64,000 bases of DNA. It comes from Actinomadura parmotrematis (GTDB lineage Bacteria; Actinomycetota; Actinomycetes; Streptosporangiales; Streptosporangiaceae). A program made the translations under genes and the position numbers. Position 1 is the first letter of the stretch. Each line of letters opens with the position of its first letter. The stretch spans positions 62,001-126,000 of the forward strand of contig NZ_JAIBOA010000008.1 in NCBI RefSeq assembly GCF_019458805.1. Reading direction: 5' to 3'. Positions 7,478 through 17,220 of this stretch are shown in pieces. Under the pieces are notes generated by a model. The model did not search any database and was not told the DNA's origin. It worked only from the letters and a program-made list of their open reading frames with translations.

Positions 7478-9037
7478 TCAGCCGAGCCAGGCGGTCGTGT
7501 CGGGCGGCAGCGTGCCGTCGGCCAGCGGGCCGCTCGCCAGCAGCACCCGCTCGTGCGGCGGCAGCGGCACCGGCGCGGCGCCGAGATTGACGACGCAGGT
7601 GAGGCCCGAGTCGCGGGTGAAGGCGAGGACGTCCGGCCCGCTCTCCCGCCAGGTCAGCGTGCCGTCGCCGAGCCGGTTCCGGCGCTCGCGCAGGCCCGCC
7701 CGGTAGAGCGCGAGCATCGATCCGGGGTCGGCGTCCTCGCGCTCGACGGTATAGCGGGCCCAGCCCGCCGGCTGCGGCAGCCACGGCTCGCCGCCGAACC
7801 CGTACGGCGGCGCGTCGCCCGACCACGGGATCGGCACCCGGCAGCCGTCGCGGCCCGGGTCGGTGTAGCCCGAGCGCCGCCAGATCGGGTCCTGGCGCAC
7901 GTCGCCCGGCAGGTCCTCGACCTCGGGCAGGCCGAGCTCCTCCCCCTGGTAGACGTAGACGGCGCCGGGCAGCGCCATCGCCAGCAGCGCCGCCGCGCGC
8001 GCCCGGCGGGTGCCGAGGGCGAGGTCGGACGGCTCGCCGAGCCGCCGGTCCTGCATGTCGAAGCGGGTGTCGGCGCGCCCGTAGCGGGTCACCGGCCGCA
8101 CCACGTCGTGGTTGGACAGCACCCAGGTCGGCGGCGCGCCGAGGGGGGCGTGGGTGGCGAGGGTGCCGTCGATGCAGGCGCGCAGCGCGGCGGGCTCCCA
8201 CGGGCAGACGAGGAAGTCGAAGTTGAACGCGGTGTGCATCTCGTCGGGCCGCAGGTAGCGGGCGAACCGCTCGGGGTCGGGCAGCCAGACCTCGCCGACG
8301 AGGACGCGGCCGGGGTAGGCGTCGGTGACCTTGCGCCAGCCGCGGTAGATCTCGTGGACGCCCTCGCGGTCGGTGTAGGGGTCGGCGCCGTCGGGCGCGG
8401 CGTCCGGGTCCTTGACCAGCAGCGCGGCCGAGTCGATCCGGATGCCGTCCACGCCGCGCTCGTACCAGAACCGCAGCACGTCGTGGAACTCCTGCACCAC
8501 CTGCGGGCTGTTCCAGTTGAAGTCGGGCTGCTCGGGCGCGAACAGGTGCAGGTACCACTCGCCGTCGGGGACGCGCGTCCAGGCCGGCCCGCCGAAGATC
8601 GACCGCCAGTCGTTGGGCGGCTCGGCGCCGCCCGCGCCGCGGCCGGGCCGGAACCAGAACCGCTCGCGGGCCGCCGAGCCGGGGCCGGCCGCGAGCGCCT
8701 CGCGGAACCAGGCGCTCGCGCTGCTGGTGTGGTTCGGCACCACGTCCACGATGATCCGCAGGCCCGCGGCGCGGGCCTCGGCGATGAACGCCTCCGCCTC
8801 GGCGAGGGTGCCGAACACCGGCGCGATGTCGCGGTAGTCGGCGACGTCGTAGCCGCCGTCGGCCATCGGCGAGGGGTACCAGGGGTTCAGCCAGAGCGCG
8901 TCCACGCCGAGCCCGGCGAGGTAGGGCAGCCGGTCGCGCAGGCCGGCGACGTCGCCGGTGCCGTCGCCGTCGCCGTCGGCGAAGCTGCGCGGGTAGACCT
9001 GGTAGATCACTGCTCCGCGCCACCAGTTGTCGGGCAT
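7478..9037 (-). CDS. aglA: Alpha-glucosidase, GH13 (AglA type)
   Basis: Hydrolyses terminal alpha-glucosidic bonds of imported oligosaccharides; no signal peptide, so cytosolic. The 519-residue protein starts WWRGAVIYQVYPRSFADG, typical of the oligo-1,6-glucosidase/alpha-glucosidase branch. Catalytic residues are visible: nucleophile Asp202 in GIRIDSA, acid/base Glu249 in GEVW and Asp311 in SNHDVVR, with DVVPNHTS (98-105). It is the last gene of aglEFGA. The linkage hydrolysed (maltose, isomaltose, sucrose or trehalose type) cannot be told from sequence alone. Confidence 0.88.
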   Translation of the reverse strand: MPDNWWRGAVIYQVYPRSFADGDGDGTGDVAGLRDRLPYLAGLGVDALWLNPWYPSPMADGGYDVADYRDIAPVFGTLAEAEAFIAEARAAGLRIIVDVVPNHTSSASAWFREALAAGPGSAARERFWFRPGRGAGGAEPPNDWRSIFGGPAWTRVPDGEWYLHLFAPEQPDFNWNSPQVVQEFHDVLRFWYERGVDGIRIDSAALLVKDPDAAPDGADPYTDREGVHEIYRGWRKVTDAYPGRVLVGEVWLPDPERFARYLRPDEMHTAFNFDFLVCPWEPAALRACIDGTLATHAPLGAPPTWVLSNHDVVRPVTRYGRADTRFDMQDRRLGEPSDLALGTRRARAAALLAMALPGAVYVYQGEELGLPEVEDLPGDVRQDPIWRRSGYTDPGRDGCRVPIPWSGDAPPYGFGGEPWLPQPAGWARYTVEREDADPGSMLALYRAGLRERRNRLGDGTLTWRESGPDVLAFTRDSGLTCVVNLGAAPVPLPPHERVLLASGPLADGTLPPDTTAWLG

Positions 9038-9092
9038 GACTGTGAGACTCCTTCTGCAGGGACGGCGGGCCGGGGGCGGGCGGCGGGGGCGG

Positions 9093-10058
9093 TCAGCCCT
9101 TCAGGCCGCCCGCGGTGAGGCCCGCCATGATGTGGCGCTGGAAGACGAAGAACACCACGATGGTCGGCAGGCTGGCGATCACCAGGGACGCGATCAGCAC
9201 GTTCTCCGGCACCTGCACGGCCAGCGAGGAGATCGCGGTGCTGACGGTGCGCTTCTGCGGGTCTGACTGCACGAGCAGCGGCCAGACGAAGTCGCGCCAC
9301 ACGTTCACCACCGTGAAGATCGACACGACGCCGAGGATGGGCCGCGACACCGGCAGCACGACCGACCAGAGGACGCGGAGCGGCGAGGCGCCGTCCATCT
9401 CGGCCGCCTCCAGCAGCTCGGTCGGGATCGAGTCGAAGAACCGCTTCAGCAGGAAGATGTTGAAGGCGTTCGCGGCGGCCGGCAGCCAGATCGCCCACGG
9501 GGTGTTGAGCAGGCTGACGTGCAGCAGCGGCAGGTCCTTCACCGTCAGGTAGGCCGGCAGGATGATCACCATCGGGGGGATCATCAGGGTGGCCAGCATC
9601 AGGCCGAGGATCGCCCGGCCGAGCACCGGCCGCAGCTTGGACAGCGCGTAGGCGGCGGTGACGTCCACGCCGAGGGTGAACAGCCAGGCGCCGCCCGCGT
9701 AGATCGCGGTGTTGCGGAGGTAGAGGCCGAGGTCGAGCTGGCGCCACGCCTCCTTGTAGCCCGACAGGTCGAAGTGGCGCGGCAGCAGGTCCGGCGGCAC
9801 CTGGGCGAGCTCGTTCGGCGACCGCATCGCCCCGGTGACCATCCAGTACAGCGGGAAGACGAACACGAACGTGGAGGTGACCAGGACGAACGCGAGCACC
9901 AGCCAGTAGACGATCTTCCCTCGGGTGGTGCCGAGGGCGTGCCGCGACACCAGCGTGCGCGTCTCGGGGGCGGCCGCGCGGCGCCGCGCGGCGCGGCGGT
10001 GTCGCCGCGACGGGACGGGGACGACGGGCGGGGCGGCGGGGGTGACGTTGGTGGTCAT
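9093..10058 (-). CDS. aglG: Alpha-glucoside ABC transporter permease AglG (MalG type)
   Basis: One of two membrane subunits of a carbohydrate importer. The 321-residue protein has an Arg-rich cytosolic N-terminus (residues 18-45), six hydrophobic helices and the EAA loop that contacts the ATPase, here ELLEAAEMDGASPLRVLWSV around residue 220. It sits between aglF (6-bp gap) and aglA. The N-terminus is longer than in MalG. Sugar specificity comes only from context. Confidence 0.88.
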   Translation of the reverse strand: MTTNVTPAAPPVVPVPSRRHRRAARRRAAAPETRTLVSRHALGTTRGKIVYWLVLAFVLVTSTFVFVFPLYWMVTGAMRSPNELAQVPPDLLPRHFDLSGYKEAWRQLDLGLYLRNTAIYAGGAWLFTLGVDVTAAYALSKLRPVLGRAILGLMLATLMIPPMVIILPAYLTVKDLPLLHVSLLNTPWAIWLPAAANAFNIFLLKRFFDSIPTELLEAAEMDGASPLRVLWSVVLPVSRPILGVVSIFTVVNVWRDFVWPLLVQSDPQKRTVSTAISSLAVQVPENVLIASLVIASLPTIVVFFVFQRHIMAGLTAGGLKG

Positions 10059-10064
10059 GGCGGG

Positions 10065-11015
10065 CTACCTCGCGTCCTCGCGGGACACGCGCAGGTAGAT
10101 GGCCGAGAACACCATCAGCACGAGCATCAGCATGAGCCCGAGCGCGCCGCCGCCGCCGAAGTTGTTGAAGTTGAAGGCGTACTGGTACATCAGGTACGCC
10201 ACGGTGACGGTCGAGTCCTCGGGGCCGCCGCCGGTCAGCAGGTAGGGCTCGATGAACACCTGCATGGTCGCGATGATCTGGAGCAGCAGCATGACCAGCA
10301 GGATCAGCCGGGTCTGCGGGATCGTGATGTGCCGGATGCGGCGCAGCAGCCCGGCGCCGTCCAGCTCGGCGGCCTCGTACAGCTCGCCGGGGATGGTCTG
10401 CAGCGCGGCCAGGTAGATCAGCGTGCCGCTGCCGAGGTTCATCCACGTCGACACGATCACCAGCGACAGCAGCGAGGTGTCGGTGGAGTCCAGCCACGCC
10501 AGGGTCGGCAGGCGCACCGCTTTCAGCACCTGGTTGAACAGTCCCGGCCCGGGGTCGTAGAACCACTTGAACAGCAGCACCGCGGCGGCGGGCGGCAGCA
10601 TCACCGGCAGGTAGACGACGAACCGCAGGTAGCCGCGGGCGTGCCGCAGCTCGTTCAGCACGATCGCGGCGCAGAACGGCACGACGTACCCGATGAGCAG
10701 CGCGAGCAGGGTGAACATCGCGGTGTTCGCCCAGGCGTCGGTGAACACCGGGTCGGCGAGCACCGTGCGGAAGTTGTCGAAGCCGACCCAGCGGGCGGCG
10801 CCGACGAAGTTGGTCTTCTGGAAGCTGAGCAGCACCTCCCGCACCATCGGGTACCAGGAGAAGAAGGCGAAGCAGATCAGCGCGCCGCACAGGAACCCGT
10901 AGGCGGTGAGGTTGCGCTGGGCGGCCCGCCGGAACCGGGTGCGGCCGGTGCGGCGGCCCGCCGGGCGGCCGGTGCGGCGGCCCGCCGGGCGGGCGGCGGG
11001 GCGGAGCGTGGTCAT
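10065..11015 (-). CDS. aglF: Alpha-glucoside ABC transporter permease AglF (MalF type)
   Basis: The partner permease of 316 residues with six hydrophobic helices and the EAA loop ELYEAAELDGAGLLRRIRHI. Its cytosolic N-terminus carries two exact copies of an eight-residue RPAGRRTG unit, encoded by a 24-bp tandem duplication. It follows aglE after a hairpin-containing gap. No ATPase gene lies in this cluster; in Streptomyces such importers share the ATPase MsiK, and the same is inferred here. Confidence 0.88.
   Translation of the reverse strand: MTTLRPAARPAGRRTGRPAGRRTGRTRFRRAAQRNLTAYGFLCGALICFAFFSWYPMVREVLLSFQKTNFVGAARWVGFDNFRTVLADPVFTDAWANTAMFTLLALLIGYVVPFCAAIVLNELRHARGYLRFVVYLPVMLPPAAAVLLFKWFYDPGPGLFNQVLKAVRLPTLAWLDSTDTSLLSLVIVSTWMNLGSGTLIYLAALQTIPGELYEAAELDGAGLLRRIRHITIPQTRLILLVMLLLQIIATMQVFIEPYLLTGGGPEDSTVTVAYLMYQYAFNFNNFGGGGALGLMLMLVLMVFSAIYLRVSREDAR
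10941..10988 (-). repeat. 24-bp tandem duplication in aglF
   Basis: Two exact 24-bp copies (10941-10964 and 10965-10988) inside aglF encode two Arg/Gly/Pro-rich octapeptides before the first membrane helix. Reading frame is kept. Confidence 0.85.
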
Positions 11016-11034
11016 GGCGATCGTCCTCGGCAGG

Positions 11035-11069
11035 CCCGGGACGCCGGCGGGTCGCGCCGGCGTCCCGGG
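11035..11069 (-). promoter_or_regulatory. Intercistronic hairpin between aglE and aglF
   Basis: A perfect 15-bp stem (11035-11049 with 11055-11069) and five-base loop begin 6 nt after the aglE stop. Such structures behind binding-protein genes typically protect the upstream mRNA and lower permease expression, as in malE-malF. A similar hairpin follows urtA. Confidence 0.6.
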
Positions 11070-11075
11070 GCGCGG

Positions 11076-12440
11076 TCAGCTTCCCGAGCGGGCCAGGGCG
11101 GCGTCGGCCTTCTTCTGCGCGTCGGCGAGAAGCCGGTCGATGTCCGCGTCCTGCCTGGTCAGCACCGCCGACATGACGGAGTCCAGGACGGCGTAGAGCT
11201 GCTGGGCCTGCGGCGGCTCCAGCTTGCCGGGGACGGTGTTGTAGGCGTCCTCGTAGGGCTTGAAGTTGCCGACCGGCAGGTTCGCCGACGCGGCGCGCAG
11301 CTCGCGGTCCTTGGCGCCGACGGCGTTCGGCCCGAACAGCTTCGGCTGCGGGAGGCCGACGGGGCGGCCGTTGGCCTTGGCGCGGGCGTAGTTCAACTGG
11401 CCCTGCCCGGGGGTGATGCCGTAGAAGTCCAGCCACATCAGCCCGGCCTTGATCTTCTCGGGGCTCGCCTTGGGGCTGAACAGCCAGCCGTCGCCGCCCA
11501 TCAGGGTGCCGGTCGAGCCGGGGATCGGCGCCATGCCGAAGTCGTCGTACTTCGCCTTGAACTGGTCGACGAGCGCGGTCGCGTTGTCGGGCGCGCCGAG
11601 GTACATGCCGAGCTTGCCGGCGGCCATCATCCGCTGGATGTCGGCGTCCACGAGGAGCTGCTTGGAGCCCATCGAGTTGTCGGTCCAGCGCATGTCCTTC
11701 AGCGTCTGGAGCACGGCCTTGCCCTGCGGGCTGTTGAACGCCGACTTCTTCCCGTCGGCGGACACCATCTCGCCGCCCTGGCTGAAGATCTCGGTGGTGA
11801 AGTGCCAGCCGCCCTGGTTCTTGGCGCTCATGTCGGCGTAGCCGACGGTGCCGCCGCCGAGCGCGCTGATCTTCTTGGCGGCGTCGCGGACCTCGGCCCA
11901 GGTCTTCGGCGGGGCGTCGGGGTTCAGGCCCGCCTTCTTGAACAGCGCGCGGTTGTAGAACAGGCCCATCGCGTAGTTCTGCCGGGGCAGGCCGTAGACC
12001 TTGTCGCCGTCCTTGAAGACCTTCTCCACGTTCGGGTCCAGGTTCGGGTACTGCTTGGCGGCCCCGAGGTAGGGCGTGATGTCGGCGGCCTGGCCGTTGG
12101 CGATGATGCCGCGCACGTCGGTGAAGTAGACGTAGTAGACGTCTTCCACCTGCCCGCCGGCGAGCTTGGCCTGGAAGGTGTTGGGGTCCATGCAGGGGAA
12201 GGCGTCCTTGCCGACCACCGTGATGTTCGGGTGCAGCTTCTGGAAGGCGGCGACGTCCTCCTCCCACTCCTTGCGCTGCGCGGGCTGGCTCTTGGCGGGC
12301 ATGCAGCCCACGGTGATCGACACCTTGGTGCCGGCGCCGAGCGGCTTGTCGTCCTTGGCGCCGGAGTCGTCGCCGCCGCAGCCCGCGGCGGTGACGCCGA
12401 CGGCCGCGGCGAGGAGGGTGGCGAGGAGCCGGGATCTCAT
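11076..12440 (-). CDS. aglE: Alpha-glucoside ABC transporter binding lipoprotein AglE
   Basis: Extracellular sugar-binding protein of the family 1 (MalE-like) type, 454 residues from the ATG at 12440. It has a basic signal start (MRSRLL), a hydrophobic segment, and a lipobox VTAAGC, so it is lipid-anchored. Typical features include the PKTWAEVRDAAKKI segment and an aromatic-rich C-terminal half. AGGGAAA stands 7 nt upstream of the ATG; the longer in-frame reading to 12497 lacks support. It lies behind aglR, separated by a 165-bp gap that should hold the aglEFGA promoter. Confidence 0.88.
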   Translation of the reverse strand: MRSRLLATLLAAAVGVTAAGCGGDDSGAKDDKPLGAGTKVSITVGCMPAKSQPAQRKEWEEDVAAFQKLHPNITVVGKDAFPCMDPNTFQAKLAGGQVEDVYYVYFTDVRGIIANGQAADITPYLGAAKQYPNLDPNVEKVFKDGDKVYGLPRQNYAMGLFYNRALFKKAGLNPDAPPKTWAEVRDAAKKISALGGGTVGYADMSAKNQGGWHFTTEIFSQGGEMVSADGKKSAFNSPQGKAVLQTLKDMRWTDNSMGSKQLLVDADIQRMMAAGKLGMYLGAPDNATALVDQFKAKYDDFGMAPIPGSTGTLMGGDGWLFSPKASPEKIKAGLMWLDFYGITPGQGQLNYARAKANGRPVGLPQPKLFGPNAVGAKDRELRAASANLPVGNFKPYEDAYNTVPGKLEPPQAQQLYAVLDSVMSAVLTRQDADIDRLLADAQKKADAALARSGS

Positions 12441-12605
12441 GGGGTGGTTTCCCTTCTGGAACGGCGCGCGCACGCCCCGACGAGCGCGCCGGTCCATGGC
12501 CGGTCGGCTGGGCGTCAGCCGATGGCAAGGAACATACAGAGACCTACATCACGTAGCAATAGCTGAATGTACTTACGCAAAAACACGACAGCGATCCGAA
12601 GATGA
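12441..12605 (-). promoter_or_regulatory. aglE upstream region, probable promoter/operator
   Basis: A 165-bp gap with a relatively AT-rich stretch (12527-12605). The dyad CTAC-N5-GTAG (12544-12556 area) is present, but I could not fix -35/-10 boxes or an AglR site with confidence. Confidence 0.35.
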
Positions 12606-13613
12606 TCAACGGGGGGCGGGGGCGGTGGACGCCCGCACCACCAGTTCCGGCTCGTAGAGCAGCTCCTCGGCGGCGACCGGCGTGCCCTCGATCTGGCCGA
12701 CGAGCAGGGCGACCGCGGCCCGCCCGACCGCCTCGATGGGCTGGCGGACGGTGGTGAGCGGCGGGCTCACGCAGTTCATGAAGGCCGAGTCGTCGTAGCC
12801 GACGACCGAGACCTGCTCGGGCACCGACAGCCCGAGGCGCCGCACCGCGCGGATCACCCCGAGGGCGAGCGGGTCGCTGGCGCAGATGACGCCGGTGGCG
12901 CCGTCGCGGACCAGCCCGGCGGCGACGGCCTGGCCGCCCTCCAGCGAGAACATGCTGCGCTTCACCCGGGCGTCGGGGATCTCCATCCCGGCGCGGGCCG
13001 CCGCGGCGCGCACGGCGGCGAGCTTGCGGGCGCTCGGGACGTGGTCGGCCGGGCCGAGCACGAGGCCGATCCGCTCGTGGCCGAGCGAGCGCAGGTGGCC
13101 GAACGCCTGCTCGGCGGCGACGGCGTCGTCGGTGGACACCCGCGGGAAGTCCAGCCGGCGGGCGGCGGCGTTGACCAGCACGACCGGCAGCCGCACCTCC
13201 AGCAGCCGGTGGTAGTGCTCGTGCGAGGCGCCCGCCTCGGCGTACAGGCCGCCCGCGAACACCACCCCGGACGCCTGCTGCTGGAGGAGCATCTCCACGT
13301 AGTCGGCCTCGGACATGCCGCCCGGGGTGAGGGTGCAGAGCACCGGCGTGAAGCCGCGCTGGGCGAGCGCGCCGCCGACGACCTCGGCGAGCGCGGGGAA
13401 GATCGGGTTGCCGAGCTCGGGCAGGACCAGGCCGACGAGCCGGGCGCGCTCGCCGCGGAGCTGGGTGGGCCGCTCGTAGCCGAGCACGTCGAGGGCGGTC
13501 AGCACCGCCGCGCGGGTGGCCTCCGACACGCCGGGCTTGTTGTTCAGCACCCGGCTGACGGTGGCCTCGCTGACCCCGACCTTCTTGGCGACCTCGGCGA
13601 GGCGTCGTGTCAT
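12606..13613 (-). CDS. aglR: LacI-family repressor of the alpha-glucoside locus
   Basis: Sugar-responsive repressor of 335 residues. The N-terminal helix-turn-helix TRRLAEVAKKVGVSEATVSRVLNNKPGVSEATR is followed by the hinge and a periplasmic-binding-protein-like effector domain. It stands directly upstream of aglE in the same direction, matching the Streptomyces aglR-aglEFGA order. The ATG at 13613 is 7 nt behind a TATAGT -10 box, suggesting a leaderless message. A GCAAG-N3-CTTGC palindrome (13639-13651) upstream is a good candidate for autoregulation. Confidence 0.88.
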   Translation of the reverse strand: MTRRLAEVAKKVGVSEATVSRVLNNKPGVSEATRAAVLTALDVLGYERPTQLRGERARLVGLVLPELGNPIFPALAEVVGGALAQRGFTPVLCTLTPGGMSEADYVEMLLQQQASGVVFAGGLYAEAGASHEHYHRLLEVRLPVVLVNAAARRLDFPRVSTDDAVAAEQAFGHLRSLGHERIGLVLGPADHVPSARKLAAVRAAAARAGMEIPDARVKRSMFSLEGGQAVAAGLVRDGATGVICASDPLALGVIRAVRRLGLSVPEQVSVVGYDDSAFMNCVSPPLTTVRQPIEAVGRAAVALLVGQIEGTPVAAEELLYEPELVVRASTAPAPR

Positions 13614-13620
13614 GCCCGAA

Positions 13621-13651
13621 ACTATAGGACCAAACGCTGCAAGCCGCTTGC
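13621..13651 (-). promoter_or_regulatory. aglR promoter and candidate operator
   Basis: TATAGT on the minus strand (13621-13626) is a -10 box 7 nt before the ATG. The palindrome GCAAG-CCG-CTTGC (13639-13651) overlaps the -35 region and resembles LacI-family operators with CTTGC/GCAAG half-sites. Confidence 0.5.
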
Positions 13652-13675
13652 GCGATTCTTGCGAAAAAGTACGAC

Positions 13676-13710
13676 GGGCCGCCGCCGCGAGATCGTCGCG
13701 GCGGCGGCCC
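13676..13710 (-). terminator. leuA terminator
   Basis: A perfect 15-bp stem with a five-base loop (13676-13690 with 13696-13710), about 60 bp after the leuA stop. On the minus strand it is followed a few bases later by TTTTT, so it is a rare near-canonical intrinsic terminator in this genome. Confidence 0.8.
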
Positions 13711-13768
13711 GGCAGCGGCCACGGGGCGGGATCGCTCCCCGGTGGCCGGGTCCTCGGAGGGCGCGGCG

Positions 13769-15551
<1,783 letters not shown>

Positions 15552-15570
<19 letters not shown>

Positions 15571-15599
15571 CCGCTAAGGAGGAGCAGCGTGCCGAACAC
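15552..15599 (-). CDS. leuL: leu leader peptide (LeuL), 15 residues
   Basis: A GTG-started reading gives MFGTLLLLSGRSGGL and stops 73 bp before leuA. Four consecutive leucine codons (CTG CTC CTC CTT) are the hallmark of a ribosome-mediated attenuation leader sensing charged tRNA-Leu; a fifth Leu is the last codon. A TAGCTT -10 box (15607-15612) ends 7 nt before the GTG, so the message appears leaderless. Leader peptides of this kind are known before leuA in actinobacteria. Too short for ordinary gene calling. Confidence 0.8.
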
Positions 15600-15705
15600 G
15601 CCAGCCAAGCTAACAGATCCCATCCGGGGACCGGAAACACCGTCCCGGATGCTGAGACGCGCCGCGTCCGTGCCCGGGCACTCCCCCGGGACCCGGAACG
15701 CGCGC

Positions 15706-15737
15706 CGCGCCCCGCCCCATTCCCGGGGCGGGGCGCG
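15706..15737 (-). terminator. Terminator of the urtABCDE operon
   Basis: Perfect 13-bp GC stem (15706-15718 with 15725-15737) and six-base loop, 11 nt after the urtE stop. Confidence 0.75.
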
Positions 15738-15748
15738 TGCGATCGCTC

Positions 15749-16462
15749 TCACACCGCGAGCAGCCGCTTGACCTCCTCGTCCTGGAGGTCGCCGGCGGAC
15801 CCGGCGCGGGCGACCCGGCCGCCCTCGATGATGACGAACCCGTCGGCGAGGCGGAGCGCCAGCTCCAGGTACTGCTCCACGAGCAGGACCGCGAGCCCCT
15901 TCTCCTTGTGCAGCCGCTCGATCGCGGCCTCGATCTCGGCGACGATGGACGGCTGGACGCCCTCGGTCGGCTCGTCCAGGATCAGCAGCCGGGGCCGGGT
16001 CACGAGCGCGCGGGCGATGGCGAGCTGCTGCTGCTGGCCGCCCGACAGGAACCCGGCGCGGCGGCCGAGGAACTCCCGCAGCCGGGGGAAGACCTCCAGC
16101 GCCTCCTCGATCGCCCCCTTGTCGCGGTGCGCCGTCGCCTCCAGCGTCACCTGGAGGTTCTCGGCGACGGTGAGCTGCGGGAAGGTCTCGTGGCCCTGCG
16201 GCACGTAGCCCATGCCGCGCCGGACCCGCTGGTGCGTGGGCGTCCGCGTGACGTCCTCGCCGCCGAAGACGACCGTCCCGGCGGTCGGCGGCAGCACGCC
16301 CGTCACCGCGTTCAGCAGGGTCGTCTTGCCGACGCCGTTGCGGCCCATGACGCAGAGCAGGCCGCCCTCGGGGACGGTGAGGTCCACCCCGAACAGCACC
16401 CGGGCCCGCCCGTAGGCGGCCTCCAGGCCCGTCACCTCCAGGACGGGCGCGCCCGCGGTCAT
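15749..16462 (-). CDS. urtE: Urea ABC transporter ATPase UrtE
   Basis: LivF-like ATPase of 237 residues. Walker A GRNGVGKTT (about 39-47), signature LSGGQQQQ, Walker B LLILDEPTEGVQP and the switch His region are visible. PTEGVQPSIV and the HQRVRRGMGYVPQGHETFPQLTV segment are typical of UrtE rather than amino-acid LivF. ATG overlaps the urtD stop. Last gene of the operon, followed by a terminator. Confidence 0.9.
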   Translation of the reverse strand: MTAGAPVLEVTGLEAAYGRARVLFGVDLTVPEGGLLCVMGRNGVGKTTLLNAVTGVLPPTAGTVVFGGEDVTRTPTHQRVRRGMGYVPQGHETFPQLTVAENLQVTLEATAHRDKGAIEEALEVFPRLREFLGRRAGFLSGGQQQQLAIARALVTRPRLLILDEPTEGVQPSIVAEIEAAIERLHKEKGLAVLLVEQYLELALRLADGFVIIEGGRVARAGSAGDLQDEEVKRLLAV

Positions 16463-17220
16463 GCCGCCTCCTTCTTGGTCCGGCCGAGGTAGACCTCCTG
16501 GACGCGGGGGTCGGCCTGGACGGCGGCGACGTCGCCCTCGACCAGCACCCGGCCCTCGTGCAGGACGGTGACCTGCGAGGCGTACCGGCGCAGGAACTCC
16601 ATGTCGTGCTCGACCACCACGACGGTGTGGTCGGCGGCGATCTCGGTGAGCAGCTCGCCGGTGCGCTCGCGCTCGTCCCGGCTCATGCCGGCGACCGGCT
16701 CGTCCAGCAGCAGCAGCTTCGGGCGCTGCGCGATGAGCATCCCGATCTCCAGCCACTGGCGCTGGCCGTGCGACAGGACGCCTGCGGGCCGCTCGGCGAG
16801 GGCGCCGAGGCCGATGGTGTCGAGCGCCGACGCGACGGCGTCCGACACCCCGCGCCGCTGCCGCAGCAGGGACCGCAGCGGGCGGCGGAACCCGGCGGCG
16901 AGGTCGAGGTTCTCCAGCACGGTGAGCTCCTCGAACACCACCGACGTCTGGAAGGTGCGGCCGATGCCGAGCCGCACGATCCGGTGCTCGCGGAGGCCGG
17001 TGAGCTCGGTCCCGGCGAACGCGACGCTGCCGGCGGCGGGCCTGGTGAGGCCGGTGACGACGTCGATGAGCGTCGTCTTGCCCGCGCCGTTCGGCCCGAT
17101 GAGGAAGCGCAGCTCGCCGCGGCCGACGGTGAGGTCCACGCCGCCGATGGCGGTGAACCCGTCGAACACCACCCTCAGCCCGCGGATCTCCAGCAGCGCG
17201 CCGTCCTTCTCCTCGCTCAC
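16459..17220 (-). CDS. urtD: Urea ABC transporter ATPase UrtD
   Basis: LivG-like ATPase of 253 residues starting at the GTG that overlaps the urtC stop. It shows Walker A GPNGAGKTT, signature LSHGQRQWLEIGMLI, and Walker B LLLLDEPVAGMSRDE. The LSHGQRQWLEIGM signature, lacking the usual GG, is diagnostic of UrtD. It overlaps urtE by 4 bp. Confidence 0.92.
   Translation of the reverse strand: MSEEKDGALLEIRGLRVVFDGFTAIGGVDLTVGRGELRFLIGPNGAGKTTLIDVVTGLTRPAAGSVAFAGTELTGLREHRIVRLGIGRTFQTSVVFEELTVLENLDLAAGFRRPLRSLLRQRRGVSDAVASALDTIGLGALAERPAGVLSHGQRQWLEIGMLIAQRPKLLLLDEPVAGMSRDERERTGELLTEIAADHTVVVVEHDMEFLRRYASQVTVLHEGRVLVEGDVAAVQADPRVQEVYLGRTKKEAA

Noticed and set aside
9519..12566. A 1015-codon open frame on the plus strand opposite aglG-aglF-aglE
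   Set aside because: It shadows four real genes; the translation is low-complexity Gly/Arg/His/Asp with no domain.
15670..15681. 12-bp palindrome between leuL and urtE
   Set aside because: Too short in this base composition to carry weight without conservation.
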